Shown here: piece after piece, positions 1 through 11,715 of the stretch | How the letters are laid out: each line of letters begins with the position of its first letter | Position numbering within the stretch: position 1 is the first letter of the stretch | The notes under the pieces: model-generated | The model's input: the letters and a program-made list of their open reading frames with translations, nothing else | Database searches by the model: none | Told to the model about the DNA's origin: nothing | Source: Phymatolithon calcareum | Taxonomy: Eukaryota; Rhodophyta; Florideophyceae; Hapalidiales | Direction of reading: 5' to 3' | Assembly: GCA_977006965.1 (NCBI GenBank) | Contig: OZ345363.1 | Span: forward strand, 2,418,001-2,482,000 | DNA length: 64,000 bases | Made by a program: the position numbers and the translations under genes

Positions 1-454
1 TCCATTGGTATCACATTTGTACCTGAACGATATGGCCGGGGGATAGATGTTTGCGTCTTTCGGGACGTTTCGGCGGAGAATCCATTTGAAGGTGCCTTTC
101 TTTTCGTGTGATGATAGCTCAGCGTTGTATGCCTTTTCCCACATGTCAGAATCAGGGTAGTTCCGTGCTTCATGCAGTGTGGTTGGAGCTCGCGGTTTTG
201 CACGGTTAAGATTAGTCGTAGCCGCCGCACCTCTAGATCGTGGCAGTGTATTTTTTTGTAAGGTTGCCTTTCCAGCTCGAGGGCTTGGGTGTGTGAGAAG
301 CCTGGTTGGATCAAGATGTGGTGAGTATGCCTTGAAGTTAGCACAGCGGCATTTGAAAATTCTGTTTCGATCCACGTCAAGAACATAATAGTGGAGAGGG
401 TCCGGACGGTACAGATATCTGGTCAAGATCGCACGGGGTTGATTCTTCTTGAGT
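1..454 (-). pseudogene. Copia reverse transcriptase, N-terminal part, frame-shifted from the integrase ORF and cut by the edge
   Basis: Reverse translation of positions about 180-1 gives WEKAYNAELSS, then TFKWILRRNVP and YKCDTNG. This is the conserved start of copia RT (the W..A...E region through 'W..K'). It lies in a different frame from the 762-aa ORF, so at least one indel separates them. The YxDD catalytic box would be to the left of the window. Confidence 0.7.
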
Positions 455-2743
455 TTACTTGGAACTGAGTTGATGTTGGTAGTGTATCCATATGCCCCAA
501 ATGGTTGGAAGGTTGCTACATTCCGGTTTTCTTTCGGGGCTCCAAAGTGCTTCTGGGATTGTTCGTATGCTGTCGTGATAGGTGTGGTTGTATTTGGTTA
601 CCGTGTCAAGTATTGCAAAATCCCAGTATCGGAAAGTCATTTTTGCGGTGTATATCGCTGCCCTTGCCCGTTCCATTAGTGTACGATTGAATTGTTCGGA
701 CACTGAGTTTTCTTGTGGTGTATAGCGCGTTGAGGGCTCCAGAATAATGCCCTTTGAGTTGCAATATTCTTGTATCTCAGCTGCTGAGAATTCTTTTGCC
801 CCGTCTGGCTTGAATCTTTTTATGGGTAGACCAAGTTGGGTTGATATACGATTGAGGGCAGTTATGGTGTGCTGTCGAACGTCGGATTTCTTTTTGCATA
901 GGAATATCAATTTACGTCTGGTATATGTTTCGGTGAAAGTCGCAAAGTAGAGAAAGCCTTGATTGCTTGTTTCCGACGGTTCTCCTATATCGGCTGTGAC
1001 GAGGTCGCATTTTGCATATCTCGGCATTAATCCTTTAAACGGTGCATTGGCTTGGTGCCCAATGGCACATCCTGAGCATGTAATTTGCGCACGCGGTTTT
1101 TGAATTTTTGATGGCATTCCTGTTACCAAGTTCTGGTGCGCCATTTTGGACAATTTGTTGTAGTTCGTGTGGTTCATTATGAGATGCCAATCCTCCGCGG
1201 AGGTGGGTGCATTTCGTGATGGTTGAGTTTCGTGCGGGAAATTGGGTCGCGCGGTACAGTCAATTGTCGCGATGATTTCGCCTTTTAGAGGAGGGCATAA
1301 CGGAGGCTTTGTGGGTAGCTTTGTCCCAACATTGATATCGGTCGATGGATATTTCAGCTCTTGTGTCGTCTCACTTCGCCGTGCCCATGCGGATGATATT
1401 GCTCGCCAATCACGAAATGAAAACTGTCGTGCCGTGTTTGCCCTTGGTTTCATATTCGTTGATGTTCTGAACTTGTATAGCCCATTTTTTGCGTTTGCAA
1501 CTGCGATAATCTGTTCTTGAGGAGGTGGTTGTTGTTTTGGAATGATGTAGGCAACGTTTTCGTTGAACAAGATAGTTTTTCCCGTTTGGCATACTTGGTG
1601 TACGGATATGAGGTTGGATTTGAATGCCGGGGCTACGATCGCTTTTGATATGGTGAGTGGTTTAGGCAACGAGGGCATAGTTGCTTTCCCATAGTGAGAT
1701 AGTTTCGTGGTTTGTCCGTTTGCAGTGATGGTGCATTTTGTATTTTTGTATGGTCTCATGTGCGTCTGGGGCCTACGGAGATGTGTGGGCCATGCCCCTG
1801 AGTCCAGGATATACTCAGAATCGTCATTGTTTAATTCATCCATATCAACAATCGTAGGCGGCGCTTGGTCGGTATCATCTTGAAGGAGGACTGCATTAGC
1901 ACGGCGGTTTCGACGCTGGCGCGGACGGTCTTGATCATCCTTCTTAACTTCTGCAGGGTAGGGTGTTTTCCAACATTCGTCATATTGTTTGTGGTAGTGG
2001 CAATACTTTGGTCGATCACGACGTGTGTTGTCTCTATTTCGGTCGCGGTGTCGATAGCGTTTTCCGCGGCCTCCACGATTGATTGCTAAATCTCGACCAA
2101 ATCCTTGCCCACGCGAGTGCATAGCCGATACTACGCTCTTTTGCGCTATGGGGCGGCATAACGTTTCAACGCCTTGGTAGCACTCTTCGATTGTTTTGAA
2201 TTGCTGGAATCGCAAGTTTCTCCCTATATAGTCCGGAAGTTTCGTGCTTTCTATACCAGAGATGATATAGTGTACCGTCATCGTCTCATCCGCGATTCCT
2301 GGAACTTTGGCCGTGATCATGCGCTGACGCATTGCACGATGGCGAGCGATGTTGTCGGAAACATTGTCAAATTTGTCAAATGTAATCGTGAGCACCTCTT
2401 TCAGTAGATTTTGCTGGGTTGCCGGGTCAGTGCGGGCCTGGAATCGGGATTTTATCGCTTGAAATAGCTGGCACGGTGGAGTGTCGATTGTTACTTCAAT
2501 TTCAAGCTCAGAAAGTAGATCCTGTGAGGTATACGTGAGCAACGTACGCAGAGCCTGTGCTTTACGCTTGCTGTGTGCAGCTTTTGTGGCATCGTCAGCG
2601 TCGACAGGTGGCTGCTTGTCTTCCGTCAGATATTCATGCCAATCATGCTCGAGACCTTGGCTGTGTAGAGCAACATGCCAAAGAGTGAAGTTGTCGCCCT
2701 TTCTGAGAGTTGGAAGCGATCCCGATGATGGTGCACTCTCCAT
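455..2743 (-). CDS. Copia Gag-protease-integrase polyprotein (5' part of pol)
   Basis: A 762-aa ORF with an ATG start. Residues 1-200 are an alpha-helical copia-type Gag. A basic, Arg-rich stretch and a zinc-knuckle-like segment with CHYHK follow; this knuckle looks shortened, because the usual His between the last two Cys is missing. The retroviral-type aspartic protease motif appears as LDSGA near residue 315. The GAG-pre-integrase zinc region carries the His and CSGC pair (about residues 520-565). The integrase core shows its acidic residues in VTADIGEP, KPDGAKEF and PQENSVSEQFN. The ORF ends inside the integrase C-terminus, shortly before RT should begin, and RT continues in another frame. 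Family assignment is firm; whether this copy is active is doubtful because of the frame break. Confidence 0.85.
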   Translation of the reverse strand: MESAPSSGSLPTLRKGDNFTLWHVALHSQGLEHDWHEYLTEDKQPPVDADDATKAAHSKRKAQALRTLLTYTSQDLLSELEIEVTIDTPPCQLFQAIKSRFQARTDPATQQNLLKEVLTITFDKFDNVSDNIARHRAMRQRMITAKVPGIADETMTVHYIISGIESTKLPDYIGRNLRFQQFKTIEECYQGVETLCRPIAQKSVVSAMHSRGQGFGRDLAINRGGRGKRYRHRDRNRDNTRRDRPKYCHYHKQYDECWKTPYPAEVKKDDQDRPRQRRNRRANAVLLQDDTDQAPPTIVDMDELNNDDSEYILDSGAWPTHLRRPQTHMRPYKNTKCTITANGQTTKLSHYGKATMPSLPKPLTISKAIVAPAFKSNLISVHQVCQTGKTILFNENVAYIIPKQQPPPQEQIIAVANAKNGLYKFRTSTNMKPRANTARQFSFRDWRAISSAWARRSETTQELKYPSTDINVGTKLPTKPPLCPPLKGEIIATIDCTARPNFPHETQPSRNAPTSAEDWHLIMNHTNYNKLSKMAHQNLVTGMPSKIQKPRAQITCSGCAIGHQANAPFKGLMPRYAKCDLVTADIGEPSETSNQGFLYFATFTETYTRRKLIFLCKKKSDVRQHTITALNRISTQLGLPIKRFKPDGAKEFSAAEIQEYCNSKGIILEPSTRYTPQENSVSEQFNRTLMERARAAIYTAKMTFRYWDFAILDTVTKYNHTYHDSIRTIPEALWSPERKPECSNLPTIWGIWIHYQHQLSSK

Positions 2744-2982
2744 TAGGTGCGGTAGGTTGGGGTTTGCGGTTGCTTTCTCTTGGGGTCTGGGAAACGGTTC
2801 ATCCAGATTTTGTCGGAGACCACGTTTATTCGCGCGCTCGGCTCGGGATGTGCGCGATTGTGCCCGATCTTGCAGGTACTTTCTGCGATATTGGTTTTCC
2901 GTCGCGATTGTTTGCTCGACGAAGCTGGGAGCTTCGATGGGGGATGATGCGGCTGTACTTTGGTGTGCGAGCGGTTGCGAGA

Positions 2983-2994
2983 GGGCCCATAACC
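2983..2994 (-). promoter_or_regulatory. Copia primer-binding site (half-tRNA initiator Met type)
   Basis: The minus strand reads GGTTATGGGCCC, complementary to the anticodon arm of eukaryotic initiator tRNA-Met (GGGCCCATAACC). Copia-group elements commonly prime from this half-tRNA. It sits about 240 bp upstream of the gag ATG and next to the putative LTR end. Confidence 0.65.
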
Positions 2995-3005
2995 TATAGG
3001 ATGCG

Positions 3006-3103
3006 ACTGTCTAGTTTACTGAGTGGCTGCTCGACGTCGTATTTCCATTATATACTCGTATATGTGAGGTATGATCCAATAACGAGCGCCTCAGAATCCG
3101 ACA
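3006..3103 (-). repeat. Probable 5' LTR of the copia element (short)
   Basis: The segment between a TG at 3103 and a CA near 3006 on the minus strand lies directly outside the primer-binding site and contains a TATA-like GAGTATATAATGG. The boundaries are inferred from TG...CA and the primer site only, since the partner LTR is outside the window. Confidence 0.4.
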
Positions 3104-3214
3104 TGGCACCGCAGCGTTTACTGCACTCCAGCTCTACATGCCCTGGCACAATTCCATTGGCCGTTGTCGAACGACGGCTCTGTCAGAGCGCTGCAAGAAT
3201 CGAGCTTCATCACT

Positions 3215-3345
3215 TACAGTAATTGTTGATACAACGATTTCCTCATAATTAAACTGACACAACGCAGGCCACATTTCTAATAATGTTTTGAAACATGAAG
3301 TTTCTGCATTTGTCCCCCTCCTAACATTCCCAATATTCCCCTGGT
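3215..3345. repeat. Truncated copy of the CAGGGG MITE
   Basis: It shares the internal phrase 'ATTGTTGATACAACG...CCTCATAA' and the terminal 'CCTAACATTCCC...CCCCTGG' with the two fuller MITE copies at 3678-4049 and 20039-20395. The left end is missing or too diverged to place. Confidence 0.55.
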
Positions 3346-3677
3346 ACAACCGACCCAGTTACCTGTTTCATATGCGCAGACTCAAATGCGTGAATATCTG
3401 GGATACCCTCATGGGCCATGATTAGGTTGCATTTAATCCACACAACGATTTTGAAGGACGGAGATTTCAACTATTGCGCTACTGTAGCGGAAAGACATGG
3501 TACACAAGGTCTCTTTAATGATGATTCTAGCTCTCTCATTATATTTGGAACAAGATTATGCACGACCAACTAAAATGAGAGTTAGTAGGTTGAAGGTTCC
3601 GCGCATGACTGACCGCTTTTCCCACAGACTCATTCCGCCGAACACCCGAAACTAGCAGAAGGAGGACATGGTGTGCG

Positions 3678-4049
3678 CAGGGGAATGTTAAGGGGGGGGA
3701 GAAACGCAGACCCTGTGTCATACCGCTTTTCCAAGATTATCATATATCGAGCCCGTTTGAAAAAGAAACATTAGGGCGAAGATCGCATCATAGAAATACC
3801 AGAGAAATAAAAGGAAATCATGGGAACATTAGGAGTTCCTAATGTAGCGGCAGCTCTCGTTGCTCGACTCGTTTCTTGGTAAGAAATAACTAGAATTAAG
3901 GTTGGCGTCAAAGCTTTGGCGACAATTTTTGATACAGCGTTATCCTCATAAATCGCTATGCACAACGCGCGCCTCGTTTTTATTAGAATGTATGTTACTA
4001 AGTGATATGACACCGGGTCTGCGTTTCTCCCCCCCTTAACATTCCCCTG
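3678..4049. mobile_element. MITE with about 43-bp terminal inverted repeats beginning CAGGGGAATGTTA
   Basis: The left end CAGGGGAATGTTAAGGGG and the right end CCCCTTAACATTCCCCTG are inverted copies, and the inversion continues through a shared GAGAAACGCAGACCC segment. The element is 372 bp with no coding capacity. An internal core (GGAGTTCCTAATGTAGCGG) is also present in the copy at 20039-20395. No convincing target duplication flanks this copy. CAGGG termini would suit a hAT-type non-autonomous element, which is inference. Confidence 0.8.
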
Positions 4050-6054
4050 CAACAACTATGAAGAATGCAAAGTGGAAAAATAAGGCGACAAAATGAGCAT
4101 GAAGTCAGAAAGCAGCTACACTACATATAGTGATTGGATACCTCGAGGGTTGTCTTGAACATAGGGCAACTGTCGTATTAAGCTTACTGTATGAAAGAAG
4201 TCTTCATTTATGATGAATTCAAGACAGCAAGGGTTATTTCCGGAATGCGCGACGTTTACTGTGCGCGCCACTATGATACAGTAGAGCGAGGCATCAGGGA
4301 AGGCCAAGAAGACGGATCGCTCTAGCATTTTGCACAGCATTACCTTGCATCTTTTTCAATACTCTATTGCACTCTACAGTATAATCTCCTCTACTGTAGC
4401 GGTGTCCGGTTGCGAAATGGTTTCAAGCCCTCTAAATATCGCGTGTACAGTGTACACAATACTGTACTAAAAATTGCAAATCTGAAAATCTGAAAGGAGG
4501 CTAGCCTGTTGACAGTTTCATCATGCACTTCACCTTCCGAAACAATGAATTGTACGTACTGTATTCAGCCCCTAGAGTTTGCATCTTGGCTCCTTCGGTT
4601 TTCAGATGCGATACTGGGGGCAGATTCGGGCATCAACGATTGCGCAGGAGTTGAATTTTCTAACTTCATTCCACCTTTGCTGCACCCTTAAATCTCATTT
4701 CGTCATTCAAGTGCATCAGAAACAGCCGTTTCTGTAAAGAAATAAAGAGGATGCACGTGATAGATCAAAGAAGCTGGATGCACTTATTTTGCTGGTCATC
4801 ATGACCAGCAAAATAAGTGCATCCAGCTTGAGCTTGAGCATCGGGTTTAAATCATTGAGCTTTCTAAGAAACAAATATCTTGATCTCAAGTCCTGTTCAC
4901 CAACTGATAGGGTGAAGAACGTTGAAGCGGCATAATATGCTGTCTCAATATTCTTCAATATTTACCCCATATCAGCGGTTCTACGCTTGTCGATTATTCG
5001 AACGCAGCGGCAGGGAAAACTTGCAATACGATGCGGATGCACCAGCGCATTTCCCACTCTGCTAAGGTTTGAGTCATAAGCTCGCAAAACGAGGTCGTGG
5101 AGCAGAATTTCCATCTTTCCGACGCATATGTTTCGCAGGTGTCTCGGAAGTACAAGGCACTGCGATCAAGGTGCAATGCCGTAGAACCTATTTAGCGTGT
5201 TAAAGAGGGCCAGGGATTGCCGATCATTAAAACTGTGCGGCTGTGCCTGCAATGACCTTCACAGGTTCTACTATTACTGTACGCGATAAGTGCAGCTCCA
5301 GAACATTTTTCCACATTTATTGCGGTGCACAAAATCAGACAAATGAGGATGTGATCATGTCAATTATTATGAAGCGAAACTTCCTCGGTACTTACTCTAC
5401 TGTGAAGTACAGTACAGTGGTTCGAAGCACTGTCTTTTGCGTCGCTGCACTTGATTTGGTTGCATCTGACGAAAAGCTAGAAATATACAATGCTGTCTCC
5501 TTTTGTGATCAATTTACATTGGGATCAAGGGGCTCCTGTCATCAATAGTGTTATACCACATGCGTTATAACCCAAGAGACGATTTCTATCGCGATTTTTG
5601 AGAGCAAACGGATATATGCATACAAATCCGTTACTGCTGAGAACTTGATGACTGAATACAGCACGTCATGAACGGTCCATCATACGTGTGACTGCCCTTC
5701 CCACCTCGTACGAGTACTTTTTATTTCTAGTAATTTATTGCCACATCGGTGCCGCCACAGTAACGGAATAATCATTTAGCACATAAAAAATGTGCCGACA
5801 ACGCAGTACACGCGCACTTAAGCATTGCTTGTACATTCAAACTGCATCAGCTTACCTGCTTCGCTAACTCTCAATGCTGCTGTACTCTTGCATCCATTCA
5901 TTTCCTGGACTGAAAAAAAACAACAGGGGACACGAAAACTCCCTTCCATTCGACATTTCCGTACAAAAGGTGCACACACCCCAGCGTCTTCTGCCATCTC
6001 CCGACAATCAGCAACAGCAGCAACGATCCAACACATTTCTACCAATCCGCAAAA
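4050..6054. other. Intergenic DNA without a recognisable gene
   Basis: Only short ORFs with no coding character are seen. The notable item is the hairpin at 4771-4829. TACTGTA/TACAGTA words are frequent. The last 200 bp, upstream of the secreted-protein gene, contain no clear TATA box. Confidence 0.6.
4771..4829. repeat. Perfect 28-bp inverted repeat with 3-nt loop
   Basis: Arm 4771-4798 (starts AAGCTGGATGCACTTATTTT) is the exact reverse complement of 4802-4829, with loop TCA at 4799-4801. There is no gene on it and no flanking U-run typical of a terminator. Confidence 0.9.
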
Positions 6055-6564
6055 ATGGTCGTGTCCTTCCCCGTTTTTGCTCTTCTCTCCCTCCTCCTGT
6101 TCACCGTGTCATCCGCGTGCTATGACACGTGCAAGTTCGAACTCTGCTATAGCCCTGTCCTGTATCTTGGGCAGTCAGACACGGACATCACCGGTCCGGT
6201 TTGTTTCAAGAAGACCGGCGAGAAGATCGGTGTCATGAACACCGGGGAAGCGCTAGTGCAAGAGTACAAGTACCTGACTAAGATCTCGGAGTTTTCTCCT
6301 TATGGCCTGAAGCAGAAGTTTTCGCCGTCGTTTTTCAAGTCCTATTCTTATAGGTACTACACCGGATACAAGAAATACACCTTCTTGGCTGCCGTCGGTC
6401 ATGAAGTGCCCCAGCAGAACCAGCTTCAGTTCATTAGCAACCAGTGCGTCGTACTTCCTATTACCCATTATCAAGTCCTTGACGGAAAGTACAATGTGGT
6501 TGATAATGTGAATGGCGAAAAACCTTTGGTCTCTTGCATCTCTTTTACCACCGAGACCTACTGA
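6055..6564 (+). CDS. Small secreted six-cysteine protein, lineage-specific family
   Basis: The 169-aa product starts with a textbook signal peptide: hydrophobic residues 6-19 ending VSSA before CYDTCKFELC. The mature protein has six cysteines (22, 26, 31, 50, 111, 141), probably three disulfides. Conserved blocks are CYDxCKFELCYSP, DTDITGP, GLKQKFSPSFFKS and GHEVPQQNQL. The paralogue at 17031-17546 keeps all six cysteines and these blocks. I recognise no named family. Export and a disulfide-stabilised compact fold follow from the sequence; role (cell wall, defence or other) is unknown. It stands alone, with no neighbouring gene within 2 kb. The ATG at 6055 is chosen because it immediately precedes the signal peptide. 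Confidence 0.85.
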   Translation: MVVSFPVFALLSLLLFTVSSACYDTCKFELCYSPVLYLGQSDTDITGPVCFKKTGEKIGVMNTGEALVQEYKYLTKISEFSPYGLKQKFSPSFFKSYSYRYYTGYKKYTFLAAVGHEVPQQNQLQFISNQCVVLPITHYQVLDGKYNVVDNVNGEKPLVSCISFTTETY

Positions 6565-6579
6565 AAAGCTCCTTCGCAA

Positions 6580-8860
6580 TTTGGAAGGGCGATAAATCCC
6601 TTCCTTGCATCAGCTCCCTTCCCTTAAATGACAGGTATCAGTAAACATTGACTTTCTTTTTTGCCTAATCTTGACTTCATGACAACTCACTTATTCCCTC
6701 TCCCCCATTAGTGAAGTCTGGTCCTCAATATGAACTCTGAATGTTGATTCTCATTACATTTGAATTCTGCGTGAAGTGTTTTGCCCAAATGCCCACAGAA
6801 CAGATTTTCTAGCTCTGTATCAGCCCGCTACGGAATGACGAGCCCTCGTGCACCAAGCATTTCGGCAGCCGGATTTGTCTGGGAGAAACGAATCATGTCG
6901 ACGGTGTAGATCACAGGCTTGTTTTGCCAACTAGTGGAATACTTTGCTGCAGGTCATGCATACATTGATTCCGCACAAGAGGTAGGGCCCTGTAGCCGTA
7001 GACTTTAGGGATCACGGCTGTCGATGAAGGAACAAAACCGAGCTGACATCTTCATCCTCGATACTGTGCTGCGCCTTGTGGAATGATTTTCCCGAAGTTG
7101 TTACACTCGTTAATGCGAGAAAGGCCACCAACAAGTATGTCACCACCTAGCGTTGATGCCAGCCCATCTATACACAGAGAGTCGATTTTATGTAGAGCAA
7201 TATGCATGCCGCATAAGTACGCACATGGCAAAGTTTCCAAGTAAAACTTGGCCTAGTGCAATCTGTTGCTAGAATTTGTTCTACTGCGGAGTGTGCAGAG
7301 GTGCATTCTTGTAACTTGCCTTAAATAAGTTTTCTCCTTGAAGGGTTCAAGCCTGGTTTCAGGCCATAAGGTTGTGGTGTGGCACTGTACAAAGTTCGGT
7401 CATATGCAATACTGCAATCTCAAGGAGCGTAAAAGAACGTTTATCAAATGATGAAGCAGGGACGAAGACCAATGTCTTACGCGTCGAAGCACAAAGACGC
7501 ACAATGACCAATGAGTACAAAACGGTTTCCCCTCACGATAGTTTGGCCACACGTCGATCCGTGGTGCCCTTGATCATATTATACCCAGCGAGTACTCCTC
7601 AGCAACCGCTAGGAGACCCGGTCCAGCGGCGACCAACAAAGAACCGAAATCCAGCGTATCGAAAGATTCTGAGCTCAAGATTATAGCACCTGCCAACCCT
7701 CAAACTTGTGCACCTCAACAAGAAAGGTGCAGTCGTGCAACGTCTCCCTCCGTCCGCTCGACCGCATCGAGCAACTGTTTCTTTTCTTCTCCCACCCTCC
7801 CAACCCCTTTTTTTCTTCTAGGTTAGATTAGGGAATCGAAGTCCACGAGTTGACCGGGTCGAATTCTTGATGGAGCTCTTTCAGTGGGCAGGGTCAGGCC
7901 TGGCAGCATATAAGGTGCGATTTCCTCGAGGTTTCCCACCGGTGACCGCACATTACCGACACAGCTTTATTGCGTTTACTAAAGTTCTGGCACCTAGCGG
8001 ATATCGAGATAAGAGTTCAGTAATATTTCTCTTGCAGCTAGGTCTCGAGCAATTCTCTTGAATTCGTATTCAATCTACTTTGTCATTTTCCCCCGCGACG
8101 AGGTGTCGTTGTCAAATAGTGAGTTCAGTAACTCCGAAATATGTATGATACCTCTCATCGATTTCTTCCGTCCGCCGAGGGCGTATGCGATGAGCGAACG
8201 ACCGCAGACAAAGCCTGTAACGAAGATAAAGCATATGCCGCCTCGCACGATATTTCTTAAGATGTGGAACCGACTGCAAGCGAGTATACTACTCGAGTAA
8301 CCCCAAACACTGTCAAAAACCACAAACCGCATTACAATACTATAAACCCCATGACGGTATCGCAGACTACTTCGTCGTCTTGTGTTACCCAACGAACCAG
8401 AGCTCTAATTTAATTATTTGTACATTCAACGTTGGTGGATAACCTGAATTACAGCGCATGACAGAGCAATTTTTTAAGAATATGCAGTTGACATACTTCG
8501 AACAACCGAGACCTGCCAGAAATCAGACCAACCCCTAAAGTTACAATACCAACAAGCCTCTGCGACTCGCCCGTGTGCCCATCGGTCCAAACCGAGAGGT
8601 GATGTCGCTCTGCTCACGAGAAGAGGAATCGCTTCCAAAGTCACCTACCGACACTTCACACCCACCGTCCAACTGCTTATCACAGTAACTGCAGGAATCA
8701 ATGTAGCGGTGGCCTACATCTTCCCCTTGTGAAAAATATAACCGAGCATCCTTTTCGAGAAAATCCGTATTGGGTGCCTACCTTGGGATTACCGCGGTGA
8801 TCGAACTGGTCGCCTTACAACGTACTCTAGCATCGTCGGAGATGAGCACAAAAATTGAGT
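6580..8860. other. Intergenic DNA without a recognisable gene
   Basis: No ORF here has homology or composition that I can support. Nothing repetitive was found apart from short AT-rich runs. Confidence 0.5.
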
Positions 8861-9039
8861 TTGAGTGGAAGAGACTCACATGAGTTCTTGTTGGAAGGGA
8901 ATTACGAATCAAAAACGTTTTGAGTACCCAGTAGACGTTAGCTTAGAGAATATCGCAAGAGCTGCCCCGTTACTGGAAGGTCTCAAAATAAAATCATCAA
9001 ATATCCCCTTGCGACAAAAGCCGAAACTAAACAATGCCT

Positions 9040-9300
9040 CGATGTAGTTTGCGCCAACTGCAGAGGGAAGTCAATCCTCATGGGTGACCTGAATGCGCGG
9101 CATCAATATTGGGGCTCCAAATCGAAAACTGGTGGATGCCGCAGTGTCCAGTGGGCGACAATCGGAAATTGGCGAATCCGCACAGCAGCGGTAGCCACGT
9201 TCCGATCCCCGCTAGGAAACATCAACATTGGTATATTTTTGACGAAAGCCGATGTATGCATCAAAAGTCGAAACGCCAAATGCTATGTGTAATGAAATAG
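9040..9300 (+). pseudogene. LINE apurinic-type endonuclease fragment
   Basis: The reading frame contains MGDLNARHQYWGSKS, the diagnostic GDxNAxHxxW motif of the exonuclease-endonuclease-phosphatase fold in LINEs. It is followed by a T-x-R-S-P segment and a degenerate IDIFL-like strand. The N-terminal catalytic half is not readable. Confidence 0.7.
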
Positions 9301-10707
9301 GAGCTGGACACATCCCCGTCACCACGAGGGTGGACCATACAAAACGCGCCCCGCATAGGTCGAGTCCTTCGTATCGGCGATCGCGAGAAAGAGCGCAGAG
9401 CGTGCCAAAAGTGCTTCTGACGAAATGTCACCCTGGGGACCTGAGATGATGGACAAGTTAAAATCCTTCAATAACCAAGGGGAACTTGATACGTGGTACG
9501 AACAGTTCCGACGCTTGTTAACGAAGCCTGGTAGAAATAAGCGCAGGCGCCCGCCCCAATACAAGCAGTTCTGGACGCGAGCGCTGGCCAATAAGGCATA
9601 AGAATGACCCGGAATATACCCGAAGGCGATGCGAACCAAGAATCCAAACGACATGTCAACCTACGTCAAATTCCGGAACGAAATGCGGGAAGCCGTCCGG
9701 AAAGCGAAGAGCTGTCTATACTACACGTTCGTGGAAGACAAAGACTGCTAATCCCCGCGCCAGGCCACGACTACACTAAGCGAAATACTGAAACGCAAGA
9801 GCAAAAGAGGAGGTATCAATTGCGCGTTGGGGGCTCTAGTGTCTATGTGCCGAACGTCCTCAATTGAGGACCGATTCAAAAGCTCAAAAAAGTTAGTAAA
9901 TCGAACGCAGAACGGATCATTCGCGCCATTATTGGAAAGCCAGACTTGTGTACTGGGTGAGGAGTACCGCAACTACTACCTTAAAATCTCTTCGTTCGGC
10001 GCTAGCAACGAAAATATAGTAGTCACCTAGAAGTACCAGACCTGCCGTGGCACGAGAAAAAGTCCGGCCCCGCGTGGTCAGTACATCCGTACACACAAAG
10101 GAAACATCGGTGACCGGTCTCGCAGAGTGCTCCAGGCAATATGGAGCCTTTTCCAACTGAAAAAGTGTAAGTGGTACGGTTCAGGAGGTACTCAAGGAAA
10201 CTCAATGGTGGCGAGAGCATATCACTTTGCATAAAATGTGTCATAGTTTGGCATTCGCGGAAGAAGACTAACTTTAAGAGAGTCATCCTGTTTAACGTCA
10301 AGATAGGGGACACTGACAATGGCATTGCAGAAGCTCACCATCTTGAACCGTGCCAACACCGGCAAAACGCAATACCAACCCAGGACTGCTTACAGTACTC
10401 ATCCTCGCTCGTCTTCATCACGAAACGCCAGTTTATTGTCCGCAGTCGCAATTAGAAGCTCTTAAGAAGCACACAAAAGCTTCTATAAAACCTTAAGCAG
10501 CTCTAAAGCACTCTTCTGGGCTCTCTCTCCTATGTCTTGAAGGTCTCTTGGGACCAAACATCGCAAAACGAACTTGATTTCGTCTCACCTGACCGCGAGC
10601 CGAATACTGTCGCTTACGGGGACACATGGTACGAGCGCCAAGTTCTAGGACCGTATCGGGTTTGAGTTACCTCTAAGCTCTAGAAACTTCGCACTCTAAC
10701 CAGAGAT

Positions 10708-10986
10708 TTGTTATCCGAAAATGACGGTAGTGGTCTTCATACGAAGTACGATTGCGTCATGAAGATGTTTCCCCAGGTTCACCTGCGAAAATTTCCTGAC
10801 TGGGCGTCCGCTAAGCTGAGAATAATCGGAAAACAAGAGACTACAGTGACAGAGCTGATTGAGTTTTTCGGAATACTCGTCCTCATGGCAAGAGTTGAGC
10901 TCAGCGCCGGGAGCAATTTTGGAGAACAACAAGGCCAAAGTAGTATCTCACCGCTCCTTCTTCTTCAAAAACTGGTAAGCCGTTAG
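10708..10986 (+). pseudogene. piggyBac-like transposase, N-terminal fragment
   Basis: The 92-aa ORF includes TVTELIEFFGILVLMARVEL, matching the 'E...F.GI..LMG' segment at the start of the DDE_Tnp_1_7 (piggyBac) domain. The catalytic aspartates expected downstream are not present in readable frame, so the enzyme is dead. Confidence 0.55.
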
Positions 10987-11346
10987 CCGAATACCTCCAG
11001 TGAATTTCATTCAGTGCGCAACCAAGTGAAACATGTAGTCTGCTCAGCACTGCTGGCTGCTTGGTCAAGATTCTGTCGATGCCATAATGGACCACAGAAA
11101 GCGCACTGTGTCTCCGTCGGACCTGATTTGCATTCTTGAGTCTATATCCCGTTGGCGTGGGAACGGAGGTCATTAGCCGGAGAACGGTTGAGAGATAGAG
11201 CACTCAGCGAGTGGAAGAAGTGCGATAATGCTGCATCTTCAACAAGTGCGACTATAGTTCATAGTGGTCATCAAACTCTTCTGGCAATTTGCGTGATTGT
11301 TAGATGACTTTGATTTTCTGGTGCCCATCCAGAGGGTCAGAAGCAC

Positions 11347-11715
11347 ATGACGCTTCAAAGGTATTGTCAAGTGCTGTTCGAGCAACTCATCGATAACACA
11401 TTTACCACGCGCATTACTCGTCGACGTTTAGTCGCTAAAGAACGTACATTTGCATTCGGGAGCGGTGTTAGAACCCTCTTAACTCCCAAGGAAAAGAAAA
11501 GGAGGACTGAGGATGTCATGGCGACTACTTGTGCTGTTCAAAACAACTGCATAGTTGGGAAATTCAAGACGACGACCCTCTTGTGCTCATACTGTAATAG
11601 GCGTGAAAGTGCCACACTATATATTTGCGGCCCTTCTACTGGCAGGAACTGTTTCGCTAAGCACGTTGAAGACATCCATGAGCTTGACGCTTTTGACGAA
11701 CCTGATAGTGAGTAG
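11347..11715 (+). pseudogene. piggyBac-like transposase, C-terminal cysteine-rich fragment
   Basis: The 122-aa ORF ends with LCSYCNRRESATLYICGPS then NCFAKHVEDIH. This is a C-x2-C / C / C / H-H pattern like the cysteine-rich tail of piggyBac transposases. A basic linker (TPKEKKRRTED) precedes it, as in the family. Confidence 0.55.

Larger units (their letters stand above)
1..3103 (-). mobile_element. Ty1/copia retrotransposon, truncated by the window edge
   Basis: In the 5'-to-3' direction on the minus strand one finds a probable LTR (3103-3006), a primer-binding site (2994-2983), a long gag-protease-integrase ORF (2743-455) and then the start of reverse transcriptase running off position 1. 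Integrase before RT is the copia gene order. The second half of pol and the 3' LTR lie outside the window. The frame changes between the integrase ORF and the RT start, so this copy is damaged. Confidence 0.85.

Noticed and set aside
4771-4829. Rho-independent terminator or miRNA precursor
   Set aside because: No U-run follows, the genome is eukaryotic, and a 3-nt loop is too short for a typical miRNA precursor.
8058-8392. Overlapping ORFs of 80 and 105 aa on opposite strands
   Set aside because: No domain, signal or conservation; mutual shadows in gene-poor DNA.
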